64,000 nt of DNA from assembly GCA_022565795.1 (NCBI GenBank), contig JAIUMA010000001.1, positions 124,001-188,000 of the forward strand, given 5' to 3'. Source of the DNA: Balneolia bacterium. GTDB taxonomy: Bacteria > Bacteroidota > Rhodothermia > Balneolales > Cyclonatronaceae. Under the pieces are notes generated by a model that saw nothing but the letters and a program-made list of their open reading frames with translations, searched no databases and had not been told where the DNA came from. Numbering within the stretch: position 1 is the stretch's first letter; each line of letters begins with the position of its first letter. The position numbers and the translations under genes are program-made. Positions 8,928-17,282 of the stretch are shown here, one piece after another.

Positions 8928-10673
8928 CTACGGTTCGGGGTCAGGAATGGTCTCGACTTCTGGACTATCGTCCTGTTCTTCAATTTCCACATCGGTTACT
9001 TCAACGGGCTCAAGACCGGTTTCAGGAGCGAAAGGGTATCTGAGCTGGAATTCGCCTTCCATGCGCGAGTGTATCTCAATTCCTCTGTTCACAACGTAAG
9101 GCTCTGCAGCCCTGAACGGCTGTGCATCTCCCCTAAACCAGCTCCCCTCACCATCGTCATCACGAAACGCGATTATTGTATGATGCCCGGGAACCAGATT
9201 ATCAATAAGAAGCTCATCCTCTGTTTGTCCTTCAAACACTACTAAATCATTTCTGTCTTTTACTGAAATGTAGTGAGTAACACCGGGTATTCTCTGTTCT
9301 TCATCTATTGATACCCGAAGTGAACCCATTCTTGAACGCGGAAAAACGGTTGTTGAAATGTTGCTGTATGAGCCGCTTAGTTCATTGAATATCCGGATAG
9401 TATAATCACTGCTTTCTTCCCAAATATCGGCAGGAAAAACATAAAGAAGATTATCCTCGACCTCAATCGGCTCCCAGCTTTCAAAAATGGTTTCATCGCG
9501 AATAACCTCCAGCGAATCTACAGCAGAAGTGCCTGCAATTAACGTAGAAAATTCAAATACGAATGGCTCATCCTGCAGGACACCATCTTCTGTAAGGTGG
9601 CGAATTAATCTTACCCGAGTCGTATCACTTTGGGTCGAGCCGCTGAAAGAGGGTGATGATGATCTTGGAGCATTTCCATGAATATCCGTTATTCCATTCG
9701 TTGAGGTTCTGTAGCGCATGCCTTCATCAGATAGCGGAGTTCTTGAATGAGCAAAAATCACGTTTTGTTGTTCTTTGTCAACATAGAGTGGTATCGCCTC
9801 ACTAACCGTGTTTCCCAGCGAATCCGTGATTGAAACAGAGGCACCCGGCTGTATAGTCATATCGCGGCTGTAGCGAAGGCGAAGTCGCTGTGAAGAAAAC
9901 ATCCCTGTTCCCTGAAGCTGTGGTCGGGTAGTGTCGGGCTCGTTTACATACATCACGCCAAGGTCGGCTGGTCCTGATAGGGTTACATCGACGAACTCTT
10001 TGTAAAATGGTCTTGCGGCTTCATTACTTTGATTCCAGCGATTGTTACGGTTACGGTCATCTACCCAAAGCGCTTTGTAGCGCCCCTTTCTTAAATAGGT
10101 GAAATTGACCGCGCCGCTTGTGTCAGTTTCGGCCACATAATCCGCCTGTGACTCGAGATCAAAAGGCTCTCTGTAGAGAAATACGAAAGCGTCCTGTTTG
10201 CCTCTTCCGGTTCGGGCATCAAGTACTTTGCCCTGTATCTCGCCTTCATCAATGGTATCTCCGGTGGAAAGTGCGAGCACAAATGGTTGCGTAATCCGGT
10301 TTCGGTTCGTATCACTAAACTCTGTACCAATAGTGAAGATTACCGTGGTTGTATCCGGCAGCGGTTCATCAAAACGCACGCGAACCGAACGTCCCCTCCA
10401 GCTTAATTCATAGCGAATACCAACCAGTGGGGATATTCTGAATGCGTTTGCAAACGATTCCCGGTTCACATATTTGTCGAAATGAAAACGGACTTCATCA
10501 CCGCTAAAATTTACAGTACCATTTTGCGGTTCAGTTTCGATGATGCGCGGCGGGGTTTGATCCTGCGGTCCGCCTGTTGGCTGCGTAGGGGTCGCGCAGG
10601 ACATTACCAGCGCGGTTAATGCAAAAACTGCAGCAAGTATGATTGTGGTCTGAGCTGAAAGGAATTGCTTCAT
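8928..10673 (-). CDS. Ig-like (Big_5-type) domain lipoprotein
   Basis: Predicted lipoprotein: the hydrophobic start ends in Leu-Val-Met-Ser-Cys (C26 from the ATG at 10673). After a Pro/Gly-rich linker come Thr-Pro-Pro-Arg-Ile and an Ig-like domain (about 40-130) of the Big_5/SbsA kind, with Phe-Asp-Lys-Tyr-Val and Pro-Asp-Thr-Thr-Thr motifs. A carboxypeptidase-regulatory-like beta segment follows (Gly-Lys-Val-Leu-Asp-Ala-Arg-Thr-Gly). The protein ends in an acidic, proline-rich tail. Proteins of this layout are common in Bacteroidota and have no assigned function. A GTG at 10685 is an alternative start, only two bases after the upstream gene; the ATG gives a cleaner signal peptide. It forms an apparent operon with the next upstream gene. 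Confidence 0.82.
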   Translation of the reverse strand: MKQFLSAQTTIILAAVFALTALVMSCATPTQPTGGPQDQTPPRIIETEPQNGTVNFSGDEVRFHFDKYVNRESFANAFRISPLVGIRYELSWRGRSVRVRFDEPLPDTTTVIFTIGTEFSDTNRNRITQPFVLALSTGDTIDEGEIQGKVLDARTGRGKQDAFVFLYREPFDLESQADYVAETDTSGAVNFTYLRKGRYKALWVDDRNRNNRWNQSNEAARPFYKEFVDVTLSGPADLGVMYVNEPDTTRPQLQGTGMFSSQRLRLRYSRDMTIQPGASVSITDSLGNTVSEAIPLYVDKEQQNVIFAHSRTPLSDEGMRYRTSTNGITDIHGNAPRSSSPSFSGSTQSDTTRVRLIRHLTEDGVLQDEPFVFEFSTLIAGTSAVDSLEVIRDETIFESWEPIEVEDNLLYVFPADIWEESSDYTIRIFNELSGSYSNISTTVFPRSRMGSLRVSIDEEQRIPGVTHYISVKDRNDLVVFEGQTEDELLIDNLVPGHHTIIAFRDDDGEGSWFRGDAQPFRAAEPYVVNRGIEIHSRMEGEFQLRYPFAPETGLEPVEVTDVEIEEQDDSPEVETIPDPEP

Positions 10674-10687
10674 TTGTAACAACACTG

Positions 10688-11293
10688 TTAGCTGCTTCGA
10701 AGATTAAAAAGCAGAAATACGGTTACGCCGGTAGCAGCTACGATTATGGCCGGTTGACCATACGTTCTCCAGCGATTTGTAACCGGTAGTTCCTGTGTAT
10801 TCTGAAATCGAGTCGCCGTCCAATCCCCTTCAAGTTCTTCCCTCAGGATGAACGGTACCTCATCTAAGTAGCTAAAGCGTATGGTCTCAGTTTCAGTAAG
10901 GTTTTGATCGGCATCACTCAGATAAAGCTGGATTTCAGAATCAAGCGTTCGCTCTGCCAGCTGTGAATCCAGTTGTCTGAAGCTGTTTTCGCTATAAATC
11001 ATCAATTGTAAATGCCACGCCGGATTATCACTTTGCAGTCTAACCTGCTTTCCCAGATCCAGTAACTGCTGGAATATTACCATCCTGCTTCGATCGGGCA
11101 TGTTGGAGGTTAGCCGAAACGGCTGATTCAGTCCGGTGATGATAGTGCTCTCGCTCAGAACTTCTTTTATTTCACTGAGGATTATCTCTTCATTATCTTG
11201 GGGCGGCTGTGCATTATCCTGAGCCTGCAGAACGGCCGCGCCTGTCAACAGAATCAGCTTAATGAACAATAATTTTGAAAGTATGTGAAGCAT
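10688..11293 (-). CDS. Unknown envelope protein with signal peptide and C-terminal membrane segment
   Basis: I do not recognise this family. The ATG at 11293 gives a signal peptide ending near Leu-Gln-Ala-Gln; a GTG at 11323 would add ten residues. The mature part is about 150 residues, mixed helix and beta, with no cysteine and many acidic residues. A single hydrophobic segment lies almost at the C-terminus (Ile-Ile-Val-Ala-Ala-Thr-Gly-Val), ending in Leu-Arg-Ser-Ser. This suggests a periplasmic domain held by a C-terminal anchor. The stop is 14 bases before the ATG of the Ig-like lipoprotein, so the two are probably co-transcribed and may work together at the envelope. It is divergent from pncB, with the shared promoter region at about 11324-11396. 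Confidence 0.65.
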   Translation of the reverse strand: MLHILSKLLFIKLILLTGAAVLQAQDNAQPPQDNEEIILSEIKEVLSESTIITGLNQPFRLTSNMPDRSRMVIFQQLLDLGKQVRLQSDNPAWHLQLMIYSENSFRQLDSQLAERTLDSEIQLYLSDADQNLTETETIRFSYLDEVPFILREELEGDWTATRFQNTQELPVTNRWRTYGQPAIIVAATGVTVFLLFNLRSS

Positions 11294-11396
11294 TCGAACG
11301 GAAAGAAATAATGACTGTTTCACTCTAAATAGGTCAGCCTAAAGTACAGAATATAGGCGTGCGGATAAAATAGACAATCAACGGAATTAAGTCTCT

Positions 11397-12737
11397 ATGC
11401 AGTTTAACGGATTATACACCGATTATTATGAGTTATCTATGGCTCAGGCTTTTTTTCTTGAAGGCAGACATCAGGAATCGGCCGTTTTTGACTATTACTT
11501 TCGCAAGGCTCCCTTTGAAGGCTCCTACGCTGTATTTGCTGGTACGCAGACTCTTATTGATGCAATAGAAGCTTTCAATTATGACCAGGAAGCAATCGAT
11601 TATCTGGAAAGTTTGGGTTTTCAAAAGTCCTTTTTGAAATGGCTTTCCGGATTGCGAATCAATATTTCAGTCAATACCCCTCCGGAAGGCACCATTGTAT
11701 TTCCAAATGAACCTATTGCTGAGATTTCCGGTCCTCTCTCCCACTGTCTGCTGCTCGAAACGCTCGTTTTGAACATTCTGAACTTTGAATCACTTATCGC
11801 TACTAAAGCATCACGAATGAAAAGCGTGATGATGCCGAACCAAAAACTCATCGATTTTGGTCTTCGACGGGCTCAGGGCTTTGCTGGCTTTCATGCGTCG
11901 CGTGCGGCCGCAATTGGTGGCTGCGATTCATCGTCGAACGTCATATCCGGAATGATACATGGACACCCGGTTGGTGGAACGCATGCCCACGCGTGGATTC
12001 AAAGCTTCACGAGCGCAATTGATGCTTTTCGTACGTTCGCCAAAACCTACCCCGACTCAACCATTCTCTTAGTCGACACTTACGATACACTCAAAAGCGG
12101 AATCCCAAATGCCATCAAGGTTGGTCTTGAAATGAAAAGGACCGGGCACCAGCTTCAAGGAGTCCGCTTAGACAGCGGTGAGTTTAAAAAGCTGATTCCT
12201 TTAGTAAGAAAACAGCTTGATGAAGCCGGGCTTTCGGATGTCAGCATTGTGATTTCTGATAATATAGATGAGTTCAAAATCGAAGAGCTAAATAAAGCAG
12301 ATGTCAGGCCGGATGTATTCGGTGTGGGTACAAGACTGATAACCGCGTACGGAGGTCCAGCGCTTAACGGTGTCTATAAAATGAGCAGCCTGAAGGGGAA
12401 GCCCGTAATCAAGCGGTCCGACGATTCTTCAAAAATCACTCTTCCGGGGCCAAAACGTGTTTATCGATACGTAAAGAATGGGCAGTTATTATATGATGAG
12501 GTTGTTCGTGATAATAATCATCAACCTGCTGACGGTTCCCTTCTGAGGGCTGTAAATTGGAGGTCCGGTTCAGTGTACCAGAAAGAATCACTGAATACTA
12601 TAGCTTCCCGCCTTAATGAACAAAAGTTGAAACTTGACCCTGCCGTGTTACGTTTGCATAGACCGGAGGCATACGATGTACGTATCAGCCCCGGACTTAA
12701 AAAGCTTCAGCAGGACTTGTTGAATAAGGGCATATAA
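11397..12737 (+). CDS. pncB: Nicotinate phosphoribosyltransferase
   Basis: Converts nicotinate and PRPP to nicotinate mononucleotide, the first step of the Preiss-Handler route to NAD. The start Asn-Gly-Leu-Tyr-Thr-Asp-Tyr-Tyr-Glu is typical of the family. The Asp-Phe-Gly-Leu-Arg-Arg-Ala-Gln-Gly motif (153-161) and Gly-Gly-Thr-His-Ala-His-Ala (193-199), which carries the catalytic His region, are present. A PRPP-site aspartate follows in Val-Arg-Leu-Asp-Ser-Gly. The length of 446 fits the bacterial type. It is followed after 17 bases by pncA, whose product makes the nicotinate, so the pair is a nicotinamide salvage operon. Confidence 0.95.
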   Translation: MQFNGLYTDYYELSMAQAFFLEGRHQESAVFDYYFRKAPFEGSYAVFAGTQTLIDAIEAFNYDQEAIDYLESLGFQKSFLKWLSGLRINISVNTPPEGTIVFPNEPIAEISGPLSHCLLLETLVLNILNFESLIATKASRMKSVMMPNQKLIDFGLRRAQGFAGFHASRAAAIGGCDSSSNVISGMIHGHPVGGTHAHAWIQSFTSAIDAFRTFAKTYPDSTILLVDTYDTLKSGIPNAIKVGLEMKRTGHQLQGVRLDSGEFKKLIPLVRKQLDEAGLSDVSIVISDNIDEFKIEELNKADVRPDVFGVGTRLITAYGGPALNGVYKMSSLKGKPVIKRSDDSSKITLPGPKRVYRYVKNGQLLYDEVVRDNNHQPADGSLLRAVNWRSGSVYQKESLNTIASRLNEQKLKLDPAVLRLHRPEAYDVRISPGLKKLQQDLLNKGI

Positions 12738-12754
12738 CAGAGAGAAAAGGATTT

Positions 12755-13300
12755 ATGAAAGCATTAATAGTTGTGGATGTACAAAATGATTTTTGTCCGG
12801 GAGGCGCATTAGGCGTTAAGGACGGTAACAAAATCGTGCCGATAATAAACGGACTAACTCAGGAATTTGATTTGGTCGTAGCATCAAGAGATTGGCACCC
12901 TGAAGAAACGGTTCATTTTGATAATTGGCCAGTGCACTGTGTTCAGGGAACAGAAGGTGCCGAGTTTCACCCCGAACTCTCCACCCGCAAATTCGATAAG
13001 GTATTCGACAAAGGTACCGGCAATAAAGATGATGGCTACTCTGCCTTTGAAGCCACTAATAAAAACCTGAACGAGTTTCTGAAAGGTAAAGGCGTCGATG
13101 AGGTTTATATTTGCGGGTTGACTACCGAATTCTGCGTTAAGTCTACCGCAATGGATGCGCTGAGTAACGGTTACAAAACTTTTCTTTTCACTGATGCCAT
13201 CGCACCTGTGAATAACGAACCCGGAGACGAGGAAAAAGCGCTGGATGATATGCAGGAAGCAGGAGTCATATTTCTGACTTCTAAAATTGTTCTTCGTTAG
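12755..13300 (+). CDS. pncA: Nicotinamidase
   Basis: Hydrolyses nicotinamide to nicotinate and ammonia. The catalytic triad can be placed at Asp8 (Val-Val-Asp-Val-Gln), Lys86 (Phe-Asp-Lys-Gly) and Cys127 (Thr-Glu-Phe-Cys-Val). Metal ligands fit Asp46 and His48 (Asp-Trp-His-Pro) and His61 (Pro-Val-His-Cys). An AAAAGGA stretch six bases before the ATG is one of the few Shine-Dalgarno-like sites in the window. The gene sits between pncB and an FAD-dependent oxidoreductase whose start is four bases downstream, indicating one transcript. Confidence 0.95.
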   Translation: MKALIVVDVQNDFCPGGALGVKDGNKIVPIINGLTQEFDLVVASRDWHPEETVHFDNWPVHCVQGTEGAEFHPELSTRKFDKVFDKGTGNKDDGYSAFEATNKNLNEFLKGKGVDEVYICGLTTEFCVKSTAMDALSNGYKTFLFTDAIAPVNNEPGDEEKALDDMQEAGVIFLTSKIVLR

Positions 13301-13304
13301 TTTT

Positions 13305-14432
13305 ATGTCGTCTAAAACTCCGAAGTCCGATATCATTATTATTGGCGGTGGTCTGGCCGGCAGCTTTACTGCCTTATCACTTTGTGAAATGGGGCTGAAG
13401 TGTACCCTCATTCATTCGAATTCTGACACCCGAAGCGCCGCGTCGATGGTTCCGCTGGCATTGTACAACCCGGCTGCAGCCTTGAGAGCCCAAAAAGGCT
13501 GGATGGCTGAAGAATGCGCTAAATCACTCCAGGATGTTACAAAGAAACTTGAAGCTTTTGCATCCGGGTCAGCAAATGAATCTTTCTACGCCGATAATGG
13601 AGTCATTCGTCCTGCGCTTGATTCAGAAATGGAAGGTCATTTCAGAAAATCGTTTGAGCAGGAAGAATGGCCCGAAGGCTGGATAAGCTGGATGAATCCG
13701 GACGAGATTTCAAAGAAGTATCCCGAGGTCGAAAACCGCTTTAGCGGACTTCACGTGCATAGCGGCAAAACATATGACACGCCTAAACTGCTTCATATTC
13801 TTCATACTAAACTAGCTGAAGAGTTTGGCTGTCTAATCATAGATGCTGAAGTCAGTGGCCTTCAGCAGGATGACGATTACGGCTGGAGCGTCATCACCAA
13901 TAAAACCACTTACCAATCAAAGAACGTTCTGCTTGCAGCAGGCAGCGGAAGTTTTGGCTTATCAGAACTTAAAGACTTTAAGCTGCATCAGGTCAAAGGT
14001 CAGGCCATTGAGATTGAGAAACCTGTGAGCAAAGGCAATTATCCGTCGGTATCATCTAAAGGGTATATCGCAATTCTGGGAGAGCGGGCTGTAGTCGGCA
14101 GCACCTACGAGCACCATTTCAATGATTTGCAGACGACGGAAAAAGGAGAACAACTCCTTCAAAATAAGGTAACCCGTACGTTTCCGAATCGGGAGATAAA
14201 AGAGGTAAAAGTAAAATCAGCCTGGGCTGGAATCAGAATTACAACACCGGACAGAATGCCGCTAATGGGTCAGATTCCCGGAAAACCAGGTCTTTTCTTA
14301 TCTGTAGGATTTGGATCAAAAGGAATGATGTACGCACCGTACTGCGGCGAACTGCTCGCGAGACATATCGTTAACGGAGCAGAGCTTCCTTTTGAAGTCT
14401 CTCTGAAGCGTCAGTTGCCGCCTTCTGACTGA
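13305..14432 (+). CDS. FAD-dependent oxidoreductase, DAO family
   Basis: D-amino-acid-oxidase-type flavoprotein. The N-terminal dinucleotide fold is Ile-Ile-Ile-Ile-Gly-Gly-Gly-Leu-Ala-Gly (residues 10-19). The C-terminal part has the family's Ala-Trp-Ala-Gly-Ile-Arg and Val-Gly-Phe-Gly-Ser-Lys-Gly patterns, which close over the flavin. It is 375 residues with no signal peptide, so cytosolic. The substrate, presumably an amine or amino acid, is unknown. The start at 13305 was chosen because it leaves four bases after the pncA stop; a frame extension to 13287 would overlap pncA. Membership in a nicotinamide salvage operon is unusual. The last 22 bases overlap the opposite-strand gene ending at 14411. 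Confidence 0.85.
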   Translation: MSSKTPKSDIIIIGGGLAGSFTALSLCEMGLKCTLIHSNSDTRSAASMVPLALYNPAAALRAQKGWMAEECAKSLQDVTKKLEAFASGSANESFYADNGVIRPALDSEMEGHFRKSFEQEEWPEGWISWMNPDEISKKYPEVENRFSGLHVHSGKTYDTPKLLHILHTKLAEEFGCLIIDAEVSGLQQDDDYGWSVITNKTTYQSKNVLLAAGSGSFGLSELKDFKLHQVKGQAIEIEKPVSKGNYPSVSSKGYIAILGERAVVGSTYEHHFNDLQTTEKGEQLLQNKVTRTFPNREIKEVKVKSAWAGIRITTPDRMPLMGQIPGKPGLFLSVGFGSKGMMYAPYCGELLARHIVNGAELPFEVSLKRQLPPSD

Positions 14433-14782
14433 CCTGATTCTGACTCCCGGTTGAACTGCTCCTCAGCCGGACTAAAACCTTCTTCTGGTGGAGCTGTTTC
14501 GGTTCGGCTTCGGTTATCAAAAAACTGAATGCCAGTATCCAAATCGCGAACAATCCGGCCATCCGGTGTTATTCGCTCCCCTTCCCTGGGAGGTCTTTGC
14601 GGGAACGAGTGGATGCTCACGTTTCTGTCGTAATCGTTTGGAACGTAATGATTGTGATCACCATGAGGCACAATGAAATAGCCCGGATCTTCTTTGAAAA
14701 CATTGTTTGAGGCCAGTATCATAAATATGCTGAAAAGAAGTGCGAAACCGATAAAAAATACTTTTCTTTTATTCAAAGCCAT
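14411..14782 (-). CDS. Small membrane-anchored protein with a histidine-triad motif
   Basis: Of 123 residues, about 8-25 form a hydrophobic N-terminal segment that would anchor or export the protein. Directly after it comes Ile-Val-Pro-His-Gly-Asp-His-Asn-His-Tyr-Val-Pro (37-48). This matches the His-x-x-His-x-His zinc motif of streptococcal Pht histidine-triad proteins, including the preceding Val-Pro. The rest is polar, proline-rich and probably disordered, ending Glu-Gly-Gly-Asn. Only one motif is present, against several in Pht proteins. A periplasmic zinc-binding role is inferred. A TACTTTG box lies 62 bases upstream. The C-terminal 22 bases overlap the end of the oxidoreductase gene. 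Confidence 0.7.
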   Translation of the reverse strand: MALNKRKVFFIGFALLFSIFMILASNNVFKEDPGYFIVPHGDHNHYVPNDYDRNVSIHSFPQRPPREGERITPDGRIVRDLDTGIQFFDNRSRTETAPPEEGFSPAEEQFNRESESGQSEGGN

Positions 14783-14843
14783 TGATAATCGTGAATAATA
14801 TGCTGGTTAAAACGGTCTGTTTAATAATCTTGAATGATGACGC

Positions 14844-14850
14844 CAAAGTA
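14844..14850 (-). promoter_or_regulatory. Candidate -7 box (TACTTTG) for the histidine-triad gene
   Basis: TACTTTG on the minus strand, 62 bases before the ATG at 14782, followed by GCG. The same heptamer lies upstream of the second GH5 gene and of the symporter gene. The upstream half-site is not obvious. Confidence 0.3.
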
Positions 14851-14936
14851 AGATCATACGTCCTTACTAAATTACGAATTTTAAGAACGACTGTCATTCA
14901 TCACTTTCTTAAACGCAACACTAAAGATTCTGTTTT

Positions 14937-15995
14937 ATGAAGGCTGAAAAGCAACTTCTTATCTACGGTTCATACGGTTATACAGGCAGGCTGATTGTTG
15001 AGGAATGCCTTAAAAGAAAGCTGAAACCCGTTTTAAGCGGCCGTAATGAGCATAAACTCAGGGAACAAGCCGAAAAGCATAATCTCGAATTCAACTGTTT
15101 TGAGCTGAATGATGTGAAGACAGTGGCTAAACATCTAGAAGAGTTTTCTGCTGTTCTGCATTGCGCCGGCCCTTTCATTAAAACGGCCGAGGTTATGGCT
15201 GAAGCCTGTCTTCGAAGTAAAACCCACTATCTGGATATAACCGGAGAAATTGATGTCTTTGAGATGATGGCCTCAAAAAGCGGAAAAGCGAATGCGGCCG
15301 GAATCACGCTTCTGCCAGGCGTGGGTTTCGACGTTGTGCCCTCTGACTGTCTTGCACGGTATGCCTCAGAACAGATGCCAGATGCTAATTCGCTTAAGCT
15401 TTACATCTCGTTTAAAGGCACATTTTCCGCCGGTTCTGCTTCAACCGCTATAGAGCATTTCTCCGGCGGGGGAAAAGTCAGACGAAACGGAGAGCTGGTT
15501 AGCGTCCCTCCTGCCTTCAAAACGGAACGCGTTGATTTTGGTGATAAAGAGCGGTTGACCGTAACGATTCCCTGGGGTGATGTTTCGACTTCATACCACA
15601 GCACCGGAATTCCGAACGTCGAAGTCTACATGAAGTTTCCTGAGAAGACCATCAGGCGAATGAAGCTGCTGAGAGCATTCAAATCTTTAATGAAGCTCGA
15701 AGCGGTGAAGTCATTTTTACGCAGCCGCGTGCGTAAAATGGGCGACGGCCCCGATGAAAAAGACCGAGCAACAGGCGAAACGCGTATTCTTGCCAGAGTG
15801 AGTGATGATCAGGGAAATCAGCGGTCTTTTCTTCAAATTTCTCCGGAGGCTTACACCCTTACCGCTCAAACTGCCGTAGATTGTGCTATCCGTGTAATGA
15901 ATGGGGAAACCGGAGCCGGATTCACAACACCATCACTGGCATTCGGCAGCAAGTACATTCTGGGATTTAAAGGCGTTATTAGAGAGTCAGTATGA
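14937..15995 (+). CDS. Saccharopine-dehydrogenase-like NAD(P)-binding protein
   Basis: The N-terminal Rossmann fold shows Gly-Ser-Tyr-Gly-Tyr-Thr-Gly (11-17), Ser-Gly-Arg-Asn and His-Cys-Ala-Gly-Pro-Phe, the set typical of the saccharopine dehydrogenase / trans-acting enoyl reductase family. Thr-His-Tyr-Leu-Asp-Ile-Thr-Gly-Glu and Pro-Gly-Val-Gly-Phe-Asp-Val-Val-Pro-Ser-Asp follow as in that family. The 352-residue protein is soluble. The substrate is not known; bacterial members are mostly uncharacterised, and true saccharopine metabolism is unlikely without neighbours for it. It is a single gene with its own promoter region (14783-14936), shared with the divergent histidine-triad gene. Confidence 0.82.
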   Translation: MKAEKQLLIYGSYGYTGRLIVEECLKRKLKPVLSGRNEHKLREQAEKHNLEFNCFELNDVKTVAKHLEEFSAVLHCAGPFIKTAEVMAEACLRSKTHYLDITGEIDVFEMMASKSGKANAAGITLLPGVGFDVVPSDCLARYASEQMPDANSLKLYISFKGTFSAGSASTAIEHFSGGGKVRRNGELVSVPPAFKTERVDFGDKERLTVTIPWGDVSTSYHSTGIPNVEVYMKFPEKTIRRMKLLRAFKSLMKLEAVKSFLRSRVRKMGDGPDEKDRATGETRILARVSDDQGNQRSFLQISPEAYTLTAQTAVDCAIRVMNGETGAGFTTPSLAFGSKYILGFKGVIRESV

Positions 15996-16001
15996 TTCGA
16001 C

Positions 16002-16370
16002 TTATGATGCCATCACCCTTTTAAGAAAACCGAGTGCAGCTTCAGAGTCTTTTGGAATCTCAGAAATAGAAACGATATCAGATTTTTGAAGCGGCCTGTA
16101 CAGATGCGGAAATTCCTCGCCACGACCTGTAAAGTCTTCGAATTTAAGATGAGCTTTATTAGCGGAAGAGATTTGAATAGTAAGCAGCATAAGATTGCTT
16201 TTTCCTGTGTAATACCGCTTGTAAGTACCCGGAACCTGTTCAGCTAACGACAGATGAATGAAACCTTCCGACTCATAGCCTGATGGCACATAAACATCAG
16301 CCTGCGATTTTTCCCAATCCAAAGCTTCAGCTATGTGATAGAGCACATTACTGTCTGCCTTATCCTTCAT
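16002..16370 (-). CDS. DUF952 family protein
   Basis: A 122-residue cytosolic protein with Leu-Tyr-His-Ile-Ala near the start and Ser-Glu-Gly-Phe-Ile-His-Leu-Ser, the hallmark of DUF952, plus Phe-Pro-His-Leu-Tyr-Arg-Pro-Leu near the end. The family is thought to have an ADP-ribosyltransferase-like fold, but no reaction is established. Its ATG shares one base with the stop of the ECF sigma gene, so the two are translationally coupled. It converges on the saccharopine-dehydrogenase-like gene with six bases between the stops. Confidence 0.85.
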   Translation of the reverse strand: MKDKADSNVLYHIAEALDWEKSQADVYVPSGYESEGFIHLSLAEQVPGTYKRYYTGKSNLMLLTIQISSANKAHLKFEDFTGRGEEFPHLYRPLQKSDIVSISEIPKDSEAALGFLKRVMAS

Positions 16371-17002
16371 CAGAAGCTGCCGCGTTTATCTATCAGATAC
16401 TTGTTGAGAAGCTCGCGGGCACGAAAAATGTGGGCCTTAACCGTGCCAAGCGGTAGATCCATTATCTCAGAAATCTCCTGATAGCTTTTGTCATCCATAT
16501 GGCGAAGCTTGATGATTACCGAATATTTTTCGGGCAGTGAGTCTATAGCCTTCAAAATAATGTTTTCACGCTGCTGCTGAATAATCTCCCGATCGGCTTC
16601 GCTGTCATTATCAGGAAGCTCAATCTTCATCTCACCGTCTTTTGCACGAACCGGTTCGTCGATAGAGAGCGTCTGCATCTTTTTCTTACGCAGATAATCG
16701 ATCGAGTGGTTAGTGGCAATCCGGTAGAGCCAGGTCGAAAAAGCGTAGGTGGTGTCGAACGAATGGATATTATCAAACGCCTTGAGAAAAGCCTCCTGAA
16801 CAAGGTCTTCAATCATCTCCTTATCCCGAACAATCTTTGCTATATGAAACTCCAGGGGCACCCGATACTTTTCCATCAGTCGCGTAAAGGCGTGCTGTTC
16901 GTTCAGCTTGGCCTTTTCGACCAGTCTGTAGTCCTCTTCGCGATTTTGCCTTGATCGCTTTTCCTGTTGGGTTTCATTGTTATGTGAGGTAATTCCCGGC
17001 AT
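16370..17002 (-). CDS. ECF-type RNA polymerase sigma factor
   Basis: Sigma-70 family, extracytoplasmic-function type, with regions 2 and 4 only. Region 2 shows Asp-Leu-Val-Gln-Glu-Ala-Phe-Leu-Lys-Ala and Thr-Trp-Leu-Tyr-Arg-Ile-Ala-Thr-Asn. Region 4 shows Ser-Tyr-Gln-Glu-Ile-Ser, then Leu-Gly-Thr-Val-Lys-Ala-His. The ATG at 17002 is preferred; a TTG at 17023 would add seven residues. No anti-sigma factor with a membrane segment is next to it. Instead the downstream coupled gene encodes a DUF952 protein. The basic, Gln/Arg-rich N-terminus (about 25 residues) is longer than usual. Targets are unknown. Confidence 0.93.
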   Translation of the reverse strand: MPGITSHNNETQQEKRSRQNREEDYRLVEKAKLNEQHAFTRLMEKYRVPLEFHIAKIVRDKEMIEDLVQEAFLKAFDNIHSFDTTYAFSTWLYRIATNHSIDYLRKKKMQTLSIDEPVRAKDGEMKIELPDNDSEADREIIQQQRENIILKAIDSLPEKYSVIIKLRHMDDKSYQEISEIMDLPLGTVKAHIFRARELLNKYLIDKRGSF

Positions 17003-17282
17003 CTGAGAATTCAAAGAAATCAATTATTGGATACGGTATGGGCGTCAATTTAAGGAATTCATATAACACTATTAACCAATAATTATTGAGAGTATTAGTT
17101 TCTCCAACAGGCTTACTAAGTAGAACAATTGCGAAGTATGATGGATCTTCTAAAGCTTTTGTCCCGCATCAGCAACAGCTATGTTTCCTCTTTTCGATTT
17201 GTAAAGATTGCTATAAGAACCGACGTTTCTTGCGTATTTTAGGGCACAAATATTTCAACCTTCATTAAACACTACAATAGTT
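17003..17282. promoter_or_regulatory. ettA: Divergent promoter region between sigma factor and ettA
   Basis: This stretch of 280 non-coding bases separates two outward-reading genes and must hold both promoters. It is AT-rich on the sigma-factor side. I could not place confident promoter elements or a hairpin. Confidence 0.4.

Noticed and set aside
12884-13411. Minus-strand frame opposite pncA and the oxidoreductase gene
   Set aside because: Both opposite genes have complete catalytic motifs; the antisense product has none.
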